Shown here piece after piece: positions 1-6,993 of a stretch of 12,109 nucleotides of DNA. The notes under the pieces were generated by a model. That model saw only the letters and a program-made list of their open reading frames with translations. It made no database searches and was not told the origin of the DNA. The DNA is from a bacterium (GTDB lineage: Bacteria > Krumholzibacteriota > Krumholzibacteria > LZORAL124-64-63), in contig QNDV01000033.1 in NCBI GenBank assembly GCA_003646045.1, positions 1 through 12,109 on the forward strand. Reading direction: 5' to 3'. Made by a program: the position numbers and the translations under genes. Numbering within the stretch: position 1 is the first letter of the stretch; each line of letters starts with the position of its first letter.

Positions 1-1
1 A

Positions 2-652
2 TCCTACCCGGCGGATTCCATGCAGTGCACCAGTTGCCATGACCCCCACGGAAACACCAACTATCGGTTCCTTTGGGGCAACGGTGCCTCTCCCGGGGGC
101 GATGGAAGCTTCTCCGGCGGCGCATTCGATGCCACCGGTCTGGATCTGGAAGCCGGTGGTGCCGAGTCGAACTCCCTGCATATCGCCTATCGCAGCGGTG
201 TCAGCAACTGGTGTGGCACGTGCCACGGCGGGTACCTGGATCGTCACAACCGCATGGGCAGCAGCTTCAGGCACAGAGTGGATCTGACGTTCAGCAACCG
301 GAGCGCCACGCAGTACAATGTCTACAATGGCACGCTGGATCCGCTGGGCGGCAGCGCCGCCACCGCCTATCTCGCGGAGATCCCCTTCGCTGATCCCACC
401 ACCACCACCACGTCAACCGTGGGACCGACCATGAGCAGCCGGGTCATGTGCCTGAGCTGCCACCGGGCACACGCGTCCTCCGCGCCGGCCGCCGGACGCT
501 GGGACTTCAATATCGACACCCTGGGCCAGGACGGCGTGGTGTCCGGGTCCTACACCCTGCCCAATCCCTACGGGGACCCCGACCAGGAACCTCTCTGCAG
601 AAAGTGTCACAGTGGCGGCCAGGGCGGCGGCCACGACAGCTTTGTGGAGTGA
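2..652 (+). CDS. Multiheme c-type cytochrome (CXXCH family), 5' end missing
   Basis: The C-terminal part of an extracytoplasmic multiheme cytochrome c, likely an electron carrier. The frame is open to the left edge, with six codons (S-Y-P-A-D-S) before the first Met at 20, so the true start and any signal peptide lie outside the window. Four CXXCH heme c motifs are visible: CTSCH (26-40), CGTCH (212-226), CLSCH (449-463) and CRKCH (596-610). The contexts QCTSCHDPHG, SNWCGTCH and CLSCHRAH resemble cytochromes of the doubled-CXXCH type found in metal-reducing and other respiratory bacteria. The segment FRHRVD after the second motif may supply a distal heme ligand, as FRHPVD does in relatives. 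A run of five Thr lies near 397-411. The stop is 12 bp from the stop of a convergent seven-heme gene. The cytochrome class is secure; the redox partner and substrate cannot be told from the sequence, and more hemes probably lie upstream. Confidence 0.85.
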   Translation, partial: SYPADSMQCTSCHDPHGNTNYRFLWGNGASPGGDGSFSGGAFDATGLDLEAGGAESNSLHIAYRSGVSNWCGTCHGGYLDRHNRMGSSFRHRVDLTFSNRSATQYNVYNGTLDPLGGSAATAYLAEIPFADPTTTTTSTVGPTMSSRVMCLSCHRAHASSAPAAGRWDFNIDTLGQDGVVSGSYTLPNPYGDPDQEPLCRKCHSGGQGGGHDSFVE

Positions 653-664
653 TCCCGGCTGAGG

Positions 665-1504
665 TCAGGGGCGATCCAGACGGGCTACCACGGCGGGTAG
701 GACATCGTCATCTCCGTAGTGGCGGTGGCAGCCCTTGCACAAGTCGTATTTGGCCGGGAAGGGAACCATGAGGTCGTCGTTGTCGGCGGTGAGCAGGTGG
801 CAGGTCTGGCATTCCATGCGGCCGCGGAACAGGGGCAGGCGTGGGTCGATCTCGTGGGCGATCCAGTTGCTGCTGTCGCCGCTGCCGGGCGTGACCCGCA
901 TGCCGAAGGGATGACTGGCGTGTTCGTTGAAGGCCAGGACGCGACCCGGTGCCGTCCCCTGCCAGGGTGAGCTCGAGTTGTTGGAGTGGCAGGCCAGGCA
1001 GGCGTCGGACAGGGACAGGTTGCGCAGGCTGGCCAGATCCTCGTGGTAGAGCCGGGCCGCCGCCAGGTGAGCCGGCGACAGGGTGGCGATATCGCCACGG
1101 GGGCCGTGACAGGCACGGCAGTGTCCGGGATCCACATCCTCCAATTCCCGCAGGTCAATGGCGCCGGCACGGGTGAGGACCTTGGCGGCATCGTGGAAGC
1201 TATGGCATTGAATGCAATTGTCGCTGCGGCGGAAATAGTCGACGGGCCGGGTTTCCCCGGACCAACCGGTTTCCCCGGACCAACCGGTTTCTCCGGACTG
1301 ATGGGCCGACCGATGGCAGGCCACGCAGGCAGCCTTCACGGCGAGGTGGCTCACGGCGGCGGCGCCGCCCTCGTGGCAGGACCCACACGGGGCATTGTTG
1401 TGGGCGACTGGCGCGGGCGCTGCCGCGGCTGGGTCCTGGATCAACAGGATTCCCACCAGCATTAGGGTGCATGAAACGATCAGTTGCTTTCTGGAAATAC
1501 CCAT
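665..1504 (-). CDS. Exported seven-heme c-type cytochrome
   Basis: A complete 279-residue periplasmic or surface electron-transfer protein. An N-terminal signal peptide (basic RK, hydrophobic core about residues 8-22, then an AAAAPA cleavage region) precedes seven CXXCH motifs with Cys at residues 40, 60, 97, 129, 169, 232 and 256. The first pair is closely spaced, as in class III or NapC-like clusters, and HASHPFGMRV (about 195-204) resembles the HPVGV-type segment of doubled-CXXCH cytochromes. Residues 70-86 are a hydrophilic tandem repeat (SGETGW) that lengthens the linker between hemes 2 and 3. The ATG at 1504 is chosen because it places the signal peptide directly at the N terminus. No clear Shine-Dalgarno precedes it, and an in-frame TTG does not exist just upstream (the TTG at 1511 is in another frame). 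It is transcribed divergently from the kinase operon, probably from the promoter at 1547-1575. Function beyond heme-based electron transfer is unknown. Confidence 0.9.
   Translation of the reverse strand: MGISRKQLIVSCTLMLVGILLIQDPAAAAPAPVAHNNAPCGSCHEGGAAAVSHLAVKAACVACHRSAHQSGETGWSGETGWSGETRPVDYFRRSDNCIQCHSFHDAAKVLTRAGAIDLRELEDVDPGHCRACHGPRGDIATLSPAHLAAARLYHEDLASLRNLSLSDACLACHSNNSSSPWQGTAPGRVLAFNEHASHPFGMRVTPGSGDSSNWIAHEIDPRLPLFRGRMECQTCHLLTADNDDLMVPFPAKYDLCKGCHRHYGDDDVLPAVVARLDRP
1247..1297 (-). repeat. 18-bp in-frame tandem repeat (SGETGW x 2.8)
   Basis: On the + strand the unit ccggtttccccggaccaa occurs twice in succession, followed by a diverged copy (ccggtttctccggactga); a partial start of the array lies at the left. 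Read in the cytochrome frame it encodes SGETGW, SGETGW, SGETR. The near identity of copies suggests recent slippage or duplication. Copy number could change without a frameshift because the unit is 18 bp. Confidence 0.85.
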
Positions 1505-1546
1505 GCAGCAAAAAATCGGCTATATAGTCATAATCTTTAGTGGCAA

Positions 1547-1575
1547 ATTATCGCTGTGCAACAATGAAACATCAA
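1547..1575 (-). promoter_or_regulatory. Candidate sigma70-type promoter for the seven-heme cytochrome gene
   Basis: On the - strand, TTGATG (1575-1570; four of six matches to TTGACA) is followed by a 17-bp spacer and GATAAT (1552-1547; five of six matches to TATAAT). The predicted start near 1540 gives a leader of about 36 nt before the ATG at 1504. It lies in the most AT-rich stretch of an otherwise GC-rich window. The leader has no obvious Shine-Dalgarno sequence. The prediction rests on sequence pattern only. Confidence 0.4.
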
Positions 1576-1608
1576 GTCACCGGGAAGGTTGTCGCCCCCG
1601 TGACGCAG

Positions 1609-1636
1609 CCCGGCCTATAATGACGACAGTGCCGGG
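1609..1636. promoter_or_regulatory. Inverted repeat, possible activator site upstream of the kinase operon
   Basis: CCCGGC (1609-1614) and GCCGGG (1631-1636) form perfect 6-bp arms around a 16-bp spacer. The centre is about 93 bp upstream of the start predicted from the sigma54-like element, a normal distance for a dimeric enhancer-binding protein. GC-rich arms can arise by chance in this genome, so this is only a candidate. A second short inverted repeat, CCAGG-CGTAT-CCTGG (1672-1686), sits directly beside the -24 element. Confidence 0.25.
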
Positions 1637-1689
1637 AGCGCTGGCCGGCCCCATTTCCCGTGTAATCCGGGCCAGGCGTATCCTGGGGC

Positions 1690-1704
1690 TGGCATGGGGA
1701 TTGC
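1690..1704 (+). promoter_or_regulatory. Candidate sigma54 (RpoN) -24/-12 promoter of the kinase/DUF4159/DUF4175 operon
   Basis: The sequence TGGCATGGGGATTGC matches the RpoN consensus TGGCACG-N4-TTGC at every fixed position except one (T for C at the sixth base), with the exact GG-to-GC spacing. The predicted start is near 1716, leaving a 31-nt leader that contains a good Shine-Dalgarno before the ATG at 1747. The position suits an operon promoter, and the operon contains an NtrY-like kinase, a family commonly linked to sigma54 regulation. It remains unproven, since GC-rich DNA can yield such matches by chance. Confidence 0.45.
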
Positions 1705-1735
1705 GAACCCCGGCCGCCGTATCGGAAACCCAATC

Positions 1736-1744
1736 GGGGAAGGA
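1736..1744 (+). promoter_or_regulatory. Ribosome binding site for the NTF2-like gene
   Basis: The purine-rich stretch GGGGAAGGA ends 2 nt before the ATG at 1747, while its GGGGA part lies 6 nt away. It supports this ATG as the start. Confidence 0.6.
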
Positions 1745-1746
1745 CC

Positions 1747-2250
1747 ATGTCGGACGTGATCGTCGCATCGGGAACCAGATGCCCGCTCCTTGGTGGGCGC
1801 GTCCTGCCGGTGGCCATCCTGTTGGTGGTCTGGTGTACGGCGGGCCGGGCCGACGAGACGAATCCCACCGGCGAACCGCCGCAAGACGATCCCCGGGCGG
1901 TCTTCGAACTCTTGCGCGGGGCCTGGGAGACAGAGGACCCGCGGGGGCTGGCCGACCTGGTCCATGACGACGGCCTGCGCATCCACGGCACCACCACCGA
2001 CGCGCGCGTTGCCGTCTACAGCCCCAGTCAGGCCTTCTACTACTTCAAGAATCTCTTCCAGATCCACGACACGGACGCGTTCATCTTCCGCCGCATGCAA
2101 CAGGCGGAGGACACACCGCGGGTCCACGCCATGGCCCGCTGGCATCGTCACCGCACCGGTTCCACCGCGGACGACGTGGTGGGCCTGATGATCGTCCTGA
2201 CCCGTGACGGCGACGGATGGGCGTTGACTGAGATCAATATCATTCGCTGA
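1747..2250 (+). CDS. Exported small NTF2-like (DUF4783-like) protein
   Basis: A 167-residue secreted protein, first gene of the operon. Residues 1-35 look like a signal peptide: hydrophobic core VLPVAILLVVWC at about 19-30 and a G-R-A cleavage site before D36. It is not a convincing lipoprotein, because Trp precedes the Cys. The mature part starts with an acidic Pro-rich linker, then a helix (AVFELLRGAWETEDPRGLADL) and a beta-rich C terminus containing YSPSQAFYYFKNLF (91-104) and a final strand GWALTEINIIR. This helix-then-strand order, the YSxSQA..L..FF-type motif and the ending resemble DUF4783 and other NTF2-fold domains, which usually bind ligands or proteins in a cone-shaped pocket. No catalytic residues are identifiable. 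It ends 24 bp before the kinase gene, so it may serve as a periplasmic partner of the kinase or of the envelope proteins downstream. Family assignment is moderate; the role is inferred. Confidence 0.75.
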   Translation: MSDVIVASGTRCPLLGGRVLPVAILLVVWCTAGRADETNPTGEPPQDDPRAVFELLRGAWETEDPRGLADLVHDDGLRIHGTTTDARVAVYSPSQAFYYFKNLFQIHDTDAFIFRRMQQAEDTPRVHAMARWHRHRTGSTADDVVGLMIVLTRDGDGWALTEINIIR

Positions 2251-2274
2251 CCCACAGCGTCCGGGAGGGGACGA

Positions 2275-5200
2275 ATGCTCAGGTCGTGGTCCCGCATGAC
2301 GCCTTGGCTGGTCCTGGTCTGCCTTGCCGGCCAGGGCCTGCTGCTGGGCATGGGAAACGGCTCTGCGCCGGCACCGCTCTGGCCCTGGCTGTTCATCCTG
2401 CTCACCCTGGTCCTGGGGTTGGCGGTGGCAATTGGTGGTAGCCATCGACAGCCGGCGACCCTGGCCGCGTTGGTGAGGACCGGGGCCCTGGCGGGTCTGG
2501 CAGTGGTTGTCGTGCTGGCGGCCTGGAACGTCATGGCACTCCGGCGGACGGATCAGGACGGTTCAGCCTCCGGCGGGGCGCGGCATGAGCTGGACGAAGC
2601 GGTAGCCGCCCTGACTTCCCTTGCTCCTTCCCTGGAACAGTTGCGGCAATCCATGACCAGGAACGGGGACGAGGCGGATGATCCCGCCCAACCCGGGGAT
2701 CCCTGGGACCTGGCCCGACAACTGGTCGATGATTCATGGCCCGACCTGCAGGCGGCCTCCGAAGCCATGCCCCTGGAGGTGGTGTTGTGGCGCGAAGGTG
2801 AGCGCCAGGCCTGGAGTGCCGGCGCCAGACCCCTGCCCATGCCTGCGGTCGGTGGCGAACCGGAACTGCTCCACGACCGGGGCACCTGGTTGCTGCGCGA
2901 AGTATGGGAGTCAGGTGAATACCTGGTTTCCTGCCAGGTCCATCTGGAGGCAGGGACGCTGGGTGAACGTTGGCCCGGTTTGACCCTGGGCCCTGATGCG
3001 GGTGCCGGGGAGCTTTCCGAACCGTTGCGACGCCGGATCATCCTGGCCGAAATCACCGGCGGGCCGGTGATTGTAGCCACAATTGATCCAGGCGAGGCCG
3101 GAGCGCAGCGGCGGGCAGCCCGTGCCTTGCGTTGGGTACTGCTGTTGCTGGTCTGGTACGCGGTGTCGGTGGCCTGCGCCTGGCTTCTGGGCGGGGCCGT
3201 AGCGGGGTTGTCGGCCGCCTGGCTGGGCAGGATCCTGCTGGCGAAAATCGACATCAACCAATGGGTGTCCGCGGCCTGGCCCCGGGACAATTTCCCCGTA
3301 CCACCGGACTCGTTGGCCAGTCTTTTCGATCCCGCCTATTTCGCGACCCCGTTTGCCGCCGGTGTTTTCGCTTCCGCAGCCGACGCCCTGGTCACCGGGA
3401 TGTTGCTGGGCGTGACGGTAGTGCATCTGGTACGACACCGGAGTGGACGCAGCGTGCCGGAGTACGGATCCCCGGTCCAGGCCGTGGCCAGTGGTCTGGC
3501 TACGGGAGCGGCCCTGCTGGCGGCACGATACCTGGTATCGGTGGTGGCCGAGAATGCCAATGCCCGCCTTATCGGCCCAGGCGTTCCCGTGGATTTTCCG
3601 AGTTTCTGGGTGCTGCACCTGTGCTTGTTGTTGTTGGGCTTTGCTCCCCTGGCCCTGGCCGTGGGGCTGGTGGCCCCACGCCGTGGCAGGGCCCGCACCA
3701 AGGCCGCGGCGTGGCGGGAAATGACGGCTGCCGCCCTGGCCGCCGGTAGCCTGTTGGCCGTGGCCGGAACGCCCTGGTACCTGGTTGCCTTCGGTACTGT
3801 CGGGGCCTCACTGGCCTGGACCCTGGCTCCATCACTCGTGGCAGGTGGGTTGGCTTCCCTGCCTCGACGCGCCGTTTGGCCCCTGGCCCTGGTGGTGGCG
3901 TCGATCTGGAACTACGGCGCCCTGCGGGAAGTCTACAGCGCGGCCGAGACCGCCTGGCTCCAGAACAAGCGCGGGGTCGTCACGGCGTCGGACGAGGATT
4001 GGAACCGCTACCTGCTGGGGGATGTGCTGCAGGATATGCAGCAGCGCGAGGGGGGTGCTGTCGGCGGTACCGGATTGTGGCGGGACGAAGCAGCATGGCG
4101 GTTGTGGCAGGCCTCGGCACTGCAGGATCTGGGTCTGCCCTGCCTGGTGGAAATCGTCGAGTCCGAAGCGGACGGCGCCTCTTTGCACACCAGTGGATTC
4201 CTGGGTGATTTCCAGTACGAAGTCGTTACCCGCGGACCCTGGACGGATGTCCTGGGCCGCGAGGATGCCGATGCGGACGTTGCCGTGTTCCAGACCGAAC
4301 GTCGCGCCTATCACGGCGGCGAGGAGGATATCCTCGCCGGCGAGATCATACGCAGGGGAGACCGGGGCTGGCTGCGAGTGGAGATCCCCGTCAGGTCCTG
4401 GCGTATTTCCACGGTGATGTCCCGTCTGGTGGGTGATGGTCCCGCGGCCCACTCCGGTTATCGCCCCCGGGCCGAGATCGATACGGAAGTCATGCTGTGG
4501 CGAGCTAGTACCAAGGGCCTGGAGGACGCAGGATCCGCAGGGTATCCCGATGCGGACGATGGGGCCCTGCTGGAGTCCCTGCGCCGCGGCGAGAGGGAAG
4601 ATGTGGTCATCCGCGTGGATGGTCGCAGCTGGCGGTGTGTGTGGGCGCCCCTGCCCGCCGTGGCGGCCCGCAGTCCGGGTGAGGGGTTCATCCTGGGTCT
4701 ACGGCGCAGCGGACCCGCAGAGACCATGCTGGACGTTTCGCGACTGCTGCTGATGAACCTGCTGCTCTTCGGACTGGGTCTGGGCATATGGCAGATGCTA
4801 CGCCAGGGTATGGGCCGTTGGGGCGGTGGCGAGGCTCCGGTGCTGTGGCGCCCCGGTTTCCAGGAACGGTTTGTCGGCGGCACCTCGGTCATCGGACTGG
4901 TGCTGCTGGTCCTGCTGGGAGTGGCGGTGGACGGTGTGCGTCAGGAGCAGATCCGCACCGAAGCGCGAGCCCAGACCAGGGCCGGGCTGGGGCAGACGGT
5001 GGACCAGTTGCGCAGTCTGCTGCTGGAGCAGGGCCGCACCCTGGCGGCGAGCGAATACATCGGAGAACTCCTGGTGGGCGAGCTGGTGGGTGGTCGGCCC
5101 GCAGGCCCCATGCGTCTGCAGCAGGCCATGGTCTTTGCGGCGGACGGTTCGTTGTTGTTGGACGAGACCCTCAGCGACTTGCAGGACGACGAAGCGGCGG

Positions 5201-6993
5201 AGCTGCTGGACGCGGCGCGCCGGGCACCCCTGGTGGTCATGCGCGAGGCAGGGGAGATCTTCGTGGGTACGGTTATTCCCATCGATCTGGGTGGCGTACT
5301 GGCCGAGGCGGGTGAGGACCCCGGCCTGTCGCGCCGCGGGCCGGGCCGGTCCGGCGGCTTCTTTTTCTATCGGCAACGCCTCGACAGTGGTCTGCTGCGT
5401 AGCCTGGCGGACCTGGTGCGGGGTGATGTGACCCTGCGTCTGGATGGAAGGCCGGCCCTGGCCAGTGATCCGGGCGGCGCCTTTGCCGGTACCACGCCCC
5501 TGCTGGCGCCACCGGATCTCATGGCCCAGATCACGGTCCACCCGGCGGGAGCCATGGTCTATGGAGCCCGGGAGCGGCCTTTTGCGCCCACGGGTTGTCA
5601 GCCACTGCCCGTGTTTGCCCGCGGGCCTGACGGTGGGCTGGGGCTGCGTGATCTGCCGGGAGTGCTGGAAGTCGGTTTCCCCGACCGGGCCCGACTTTTT
5701 GCGCAACAGCGGCGGACCACGGCTCTCTTCCTGGCGGGACTGGTGAACCTGGTCCTGCTGGGGGCGTTGCTGCTGGCGGTACTCATGTCCTGGAATATCT
5801 TCCGTCCGCTGCGGCTGCTCATGTCCGCCACGGCTTCCCTGGCCCGGGGTGACTACGCGGCGCCGTTGCCGGAGGCCGGGCGGGACGAGGTGGGGCAGTT
5901 GACCGGCGCTTTCGCATCCATGCGTGACGACCTGCAGAATGCCCGGGAACGTCTCGAGGCGCGGGAACGGTTCCTCAGTGCGGTACTGGATCGGGTGACC
6001 GTGGGTGTGGCCGTCTTCGATGGCCAGGGTCTGGTGGTCGCTCTCAACCCCACGGGACGGCAGGTGCTGGCCGATTTCCAGCCGGCGCTGCCGGAAGAGG
6101 AAGCCGCCTCCGTACTGCTGACCCGGTTGCGGGCCGTGCCTAAGGAGCGTGTCCGCCAGGGTGCCGACCTGACGAGTCCCGACGGCACGCGGACCCTGCG
6201 CGGAGCCATGGCACCATTGGATCTGCCCGATGGTCGTGCAGACACCATGCTGGTGTTCGAGGATGTCACCGAGTACCTGGAGAACCAGCGCCTGGCCATC
6301 AATGCCGAACTGTCCCGGCAGGTGGCTCACGAGATCAAGAACCCCCTGACGCCCATCCAGCTCTCGGCCCAGCTGCTGCAACAGGCCTGGCGGGACAAGC
6401 ACCCGCGCCTGGATTCCATCATGGATGACGCCATTACCCGCATCCTGACCCAGGTTGAGCTGTTGCGGCGCATAGCCGGCGAATTCAGCCTGTTGGGGCG
6501 CCCCGGTGATCTGGGCACCGAACCCCTTGATCTGCGCCATCTGGTGGATGAAACGGTGGCCGGATATGCCGGTGCCGGCCATAGTGCTCCGGTGGTCAAG
6601 GTGGCCGATGCCGCCCTGCCGCCGGTGCTGGGGGACCTGGATTCGTTGCGCAAGATTCTCGGCAATCTCATGCAGAATTCCCTGGACGCCGCTCCGGCGG
6701 GGCTGCGGGCGCAGATCGAGGTGGACTGGGAGTACGACCACGAAACAGTGCAACTCATATGGCGTGACGAGGGCTCTGGAATTCCCGAAGAGGTAGCTGG
6801 TCGCCTCTTTGACCCGTATTTTTCCACCAAGAGCAAGGGCACGGGCCTGGGCCTGGCTATTTGTCGCAATCTGACTGATCGCATGGGCGGTCGCATCTCC
6901 CTGACCAACCGCGAGGATGGCCGGGGGGCCATTGCCCGACTTACGCTGCAACGCGCGGGACAGGGGCCGGACTCGGCGGGGAAGACACCTTGA
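2275..6993 (+). CDS. Giant membrane-bound NtrY-like sensor histidine kinase
   Basis: A 1572-residue sensor kinase, about twice the length of a usual NtrY. ATG at 2275 follows GGGAGGGG (2263-2270). Order: three N-terminal membrane helices (about 8-25, 35-53, 66-87); extracytoplasmic region 1 (about 88-284); a polytopic block of roughly seven or eight helices (about 286-555); extracytoplasmic region 2 (about 560-820); two helices (about 823-842 and 871-889); a Cache-like extracytoplasmic region 3 (about 890-1145); a last helix (about 1148-1171); HAMP (1172-1225); PAS-like (about 1233-1335); HisKA with the phosphoacceptor His1352 in AHEIKNPLTPIQLS; then HATPase_c with N-box Asn1468, G1 box DEGSG (1498-1502), DPYFSTK (1513-1519) and G2 box GTGLGL. 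All residues needed for autophosphorylation are present. The AHEIKNPLTPIQLS form is typical of NtrY. No receiver domain or response regulator is present in the window. It overlaps the next gene by 4 bp. Kinase identity is secure; the signal and target are unknown. Confidence 0.93.
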   Translation: MLRSWSRMTPWLVLVCLAGQGLLLGMGNGSAPAPLWPWLFILLTLVLGLAVAIGGSHRQPATLAALVRTGALAGLAVVVVLAAWNVMALRRTDQDGSASGGARHELDEAVAALTSLAPSLEQLRQSMTRNGDEADDPAQPGDPWDLARQLVDDSWPDLQAASEAMPLEVVLWREGERQAWSAGARPLPMPAVGGEPELLHDRGTWLLREVWESGEYLVSCQVHLEAGTLGERWPGLTLGPDAGAGELSEPLRRRIILAEITGGPVIVATIDPGEAGAQRRAARALRWVLLLLVWYAVSVACAWLLGGAVAGLSAAWLGRILLAKIDINQWVSAAWPRDNFPVPPDSLASLFDPAYFATPFAAGVFASAADALVTGMLLGVTVVHLVRHRSGRSVPEYGSPVQAVASGLATGAALLAARYLVSVVAENANARLIGPGVPVDFPSFWVLHLCLLLLGFAPLALAVGLVAPRRGRARTKAAAWREMTAAALAAGSLLAVAGTPWYLVAFGTVGASLAWTLAPSLVAGGLASLPRRAVWPLALVVASIWNYGALREVYSAAETAWLQNKRGVVTASDEDWNRYLLGDVLQDMQQREGGAVGGTGLWRDEAAWRLWQASALQDLGLPCLVEIVESEADGASLHTSGFLGDFQYEVVTRGPWTDVLGREDADADVAVFQTERRAYHGGEEDILAGEIIRRGDRGWLRVEIPVRSWRISTVMSRLVGDGPAAHSGYRPRAEIDTEVMLWRASTKGLEDAGSAGYPDADDGALLESLRRGEREDVVIRVDGRSWRCVWAPLPAVAARSPGEGFILGLRRSGPAETMLDVSRLLLMNLLLFGLGLGIWQMLRQGMGRWGGGEAPVLWRPGFQERFVGGTSVIGLVLLVLLGVAVDGVRQEQIRTEARAQTRAGLGQTVDQLRSLLLEQGRTLAASEYIGELLVGELVGGRPAGPMRLQQAMVFAADGSLLLDETLSDLQDDEAAELLDAARRAPLVVMREAGEIFVGTVIPIDLGGVLAEAGEDPGLSRRGPGRSGGFFFYRQRLDSGLLRSLADLVRGDVTLRLDGRPALASDPGGAFAGTTPLLAPPDLMAQITVHPAGAMVYGARERPFAPTGCQPLPVFARGPDGGLGLRDLPGVLEVGFPDRARLFAQQRRTTALFLAGLVNLVLLGALLLAVLMSWNIFRPLRLLMSATASLARGDYAAPLPEAGRDEVGQLTGAFASMRDDLQNARERLEARERFLSAVLDRVTVGVAVFDGQGLVVALNPTGRQVLADFQPALPEEEAASVLLTRLRAVPKERVRQGADLTSPDGTRTLRGAMAPLDLPDGRADTMLVFEDVTEYLENQRLAINAELSRQVAHEIKNPLTPIQLSAQLLQQAWRDKHPRLDSIMDDAITRILTQVELLRRIAGEFSLLGRPGDLGTEPLDLRHLVDETVAGYAGAGHSAPVVKVADAALPPVLGDLDSLRKILGNLMQNSLDAAPAGLRAQIEVDWEYDHETVQLIWRDEGSGIPEEVAGRLFDPYFSTKSKGTGLGLAICRNLTDRMGGRISLTNREDGRGAIARLTLQRAGQGPDSAGKTP

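Larger units (their letters stand above)
1505..1746. other. Divergent intergenic control region
   Basis: These 242 bp separate the - strand cytochrome from the + strand operon. The left third (1505-1575) is AT-rich and carries the cytochrome promoter candidate. The right part is GC-rich with the inverted repeats and the sigma54-like element. I see no convincing small ORF, terminator hairpin with a T tract, or riboswitch in it. TATAAT occurs at 1616-1621 inside the inverted-repeat spacer but lacks a well-spaced -35. Confidence 0.6.

Noticed and set aside
603..640. Possible terminator hairpin near the convergent gene ends
   Set aside because: Only 5-bp arms (GTGGC and GCCAC) pair, inside the coding region, with no T tract on either strand.
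986..1465. A + strand frame with a collagen-like GFPGPTGFPGPTGFSG segment
   Set aside because: It is antisense to the SGETGW repeat of the seven-heme cytochrome, whose frame has a signal peptide and seven CXXCH motifs. The collagen look is a by-product of the repeat.
1616..1621. Perfect TATAAT on the + strand
   Set aside because: The nearest -35-like hexamer (TTGTCG at 1589-1594) is 21 bp away, which is too far, and the downstream leader would exceed 115 nt. The sigma54-like element is better placed.
4798..6951. A 717-codon open frame on the - strand opposite the kinase
   Set aside because: The + strand frame encodes a kinase with all catalytic boxes. The antisense frame has no recognisable domain and a low-complexity Gln/Arg/His-rich translation, as expected from a GC-rich codon shadow.
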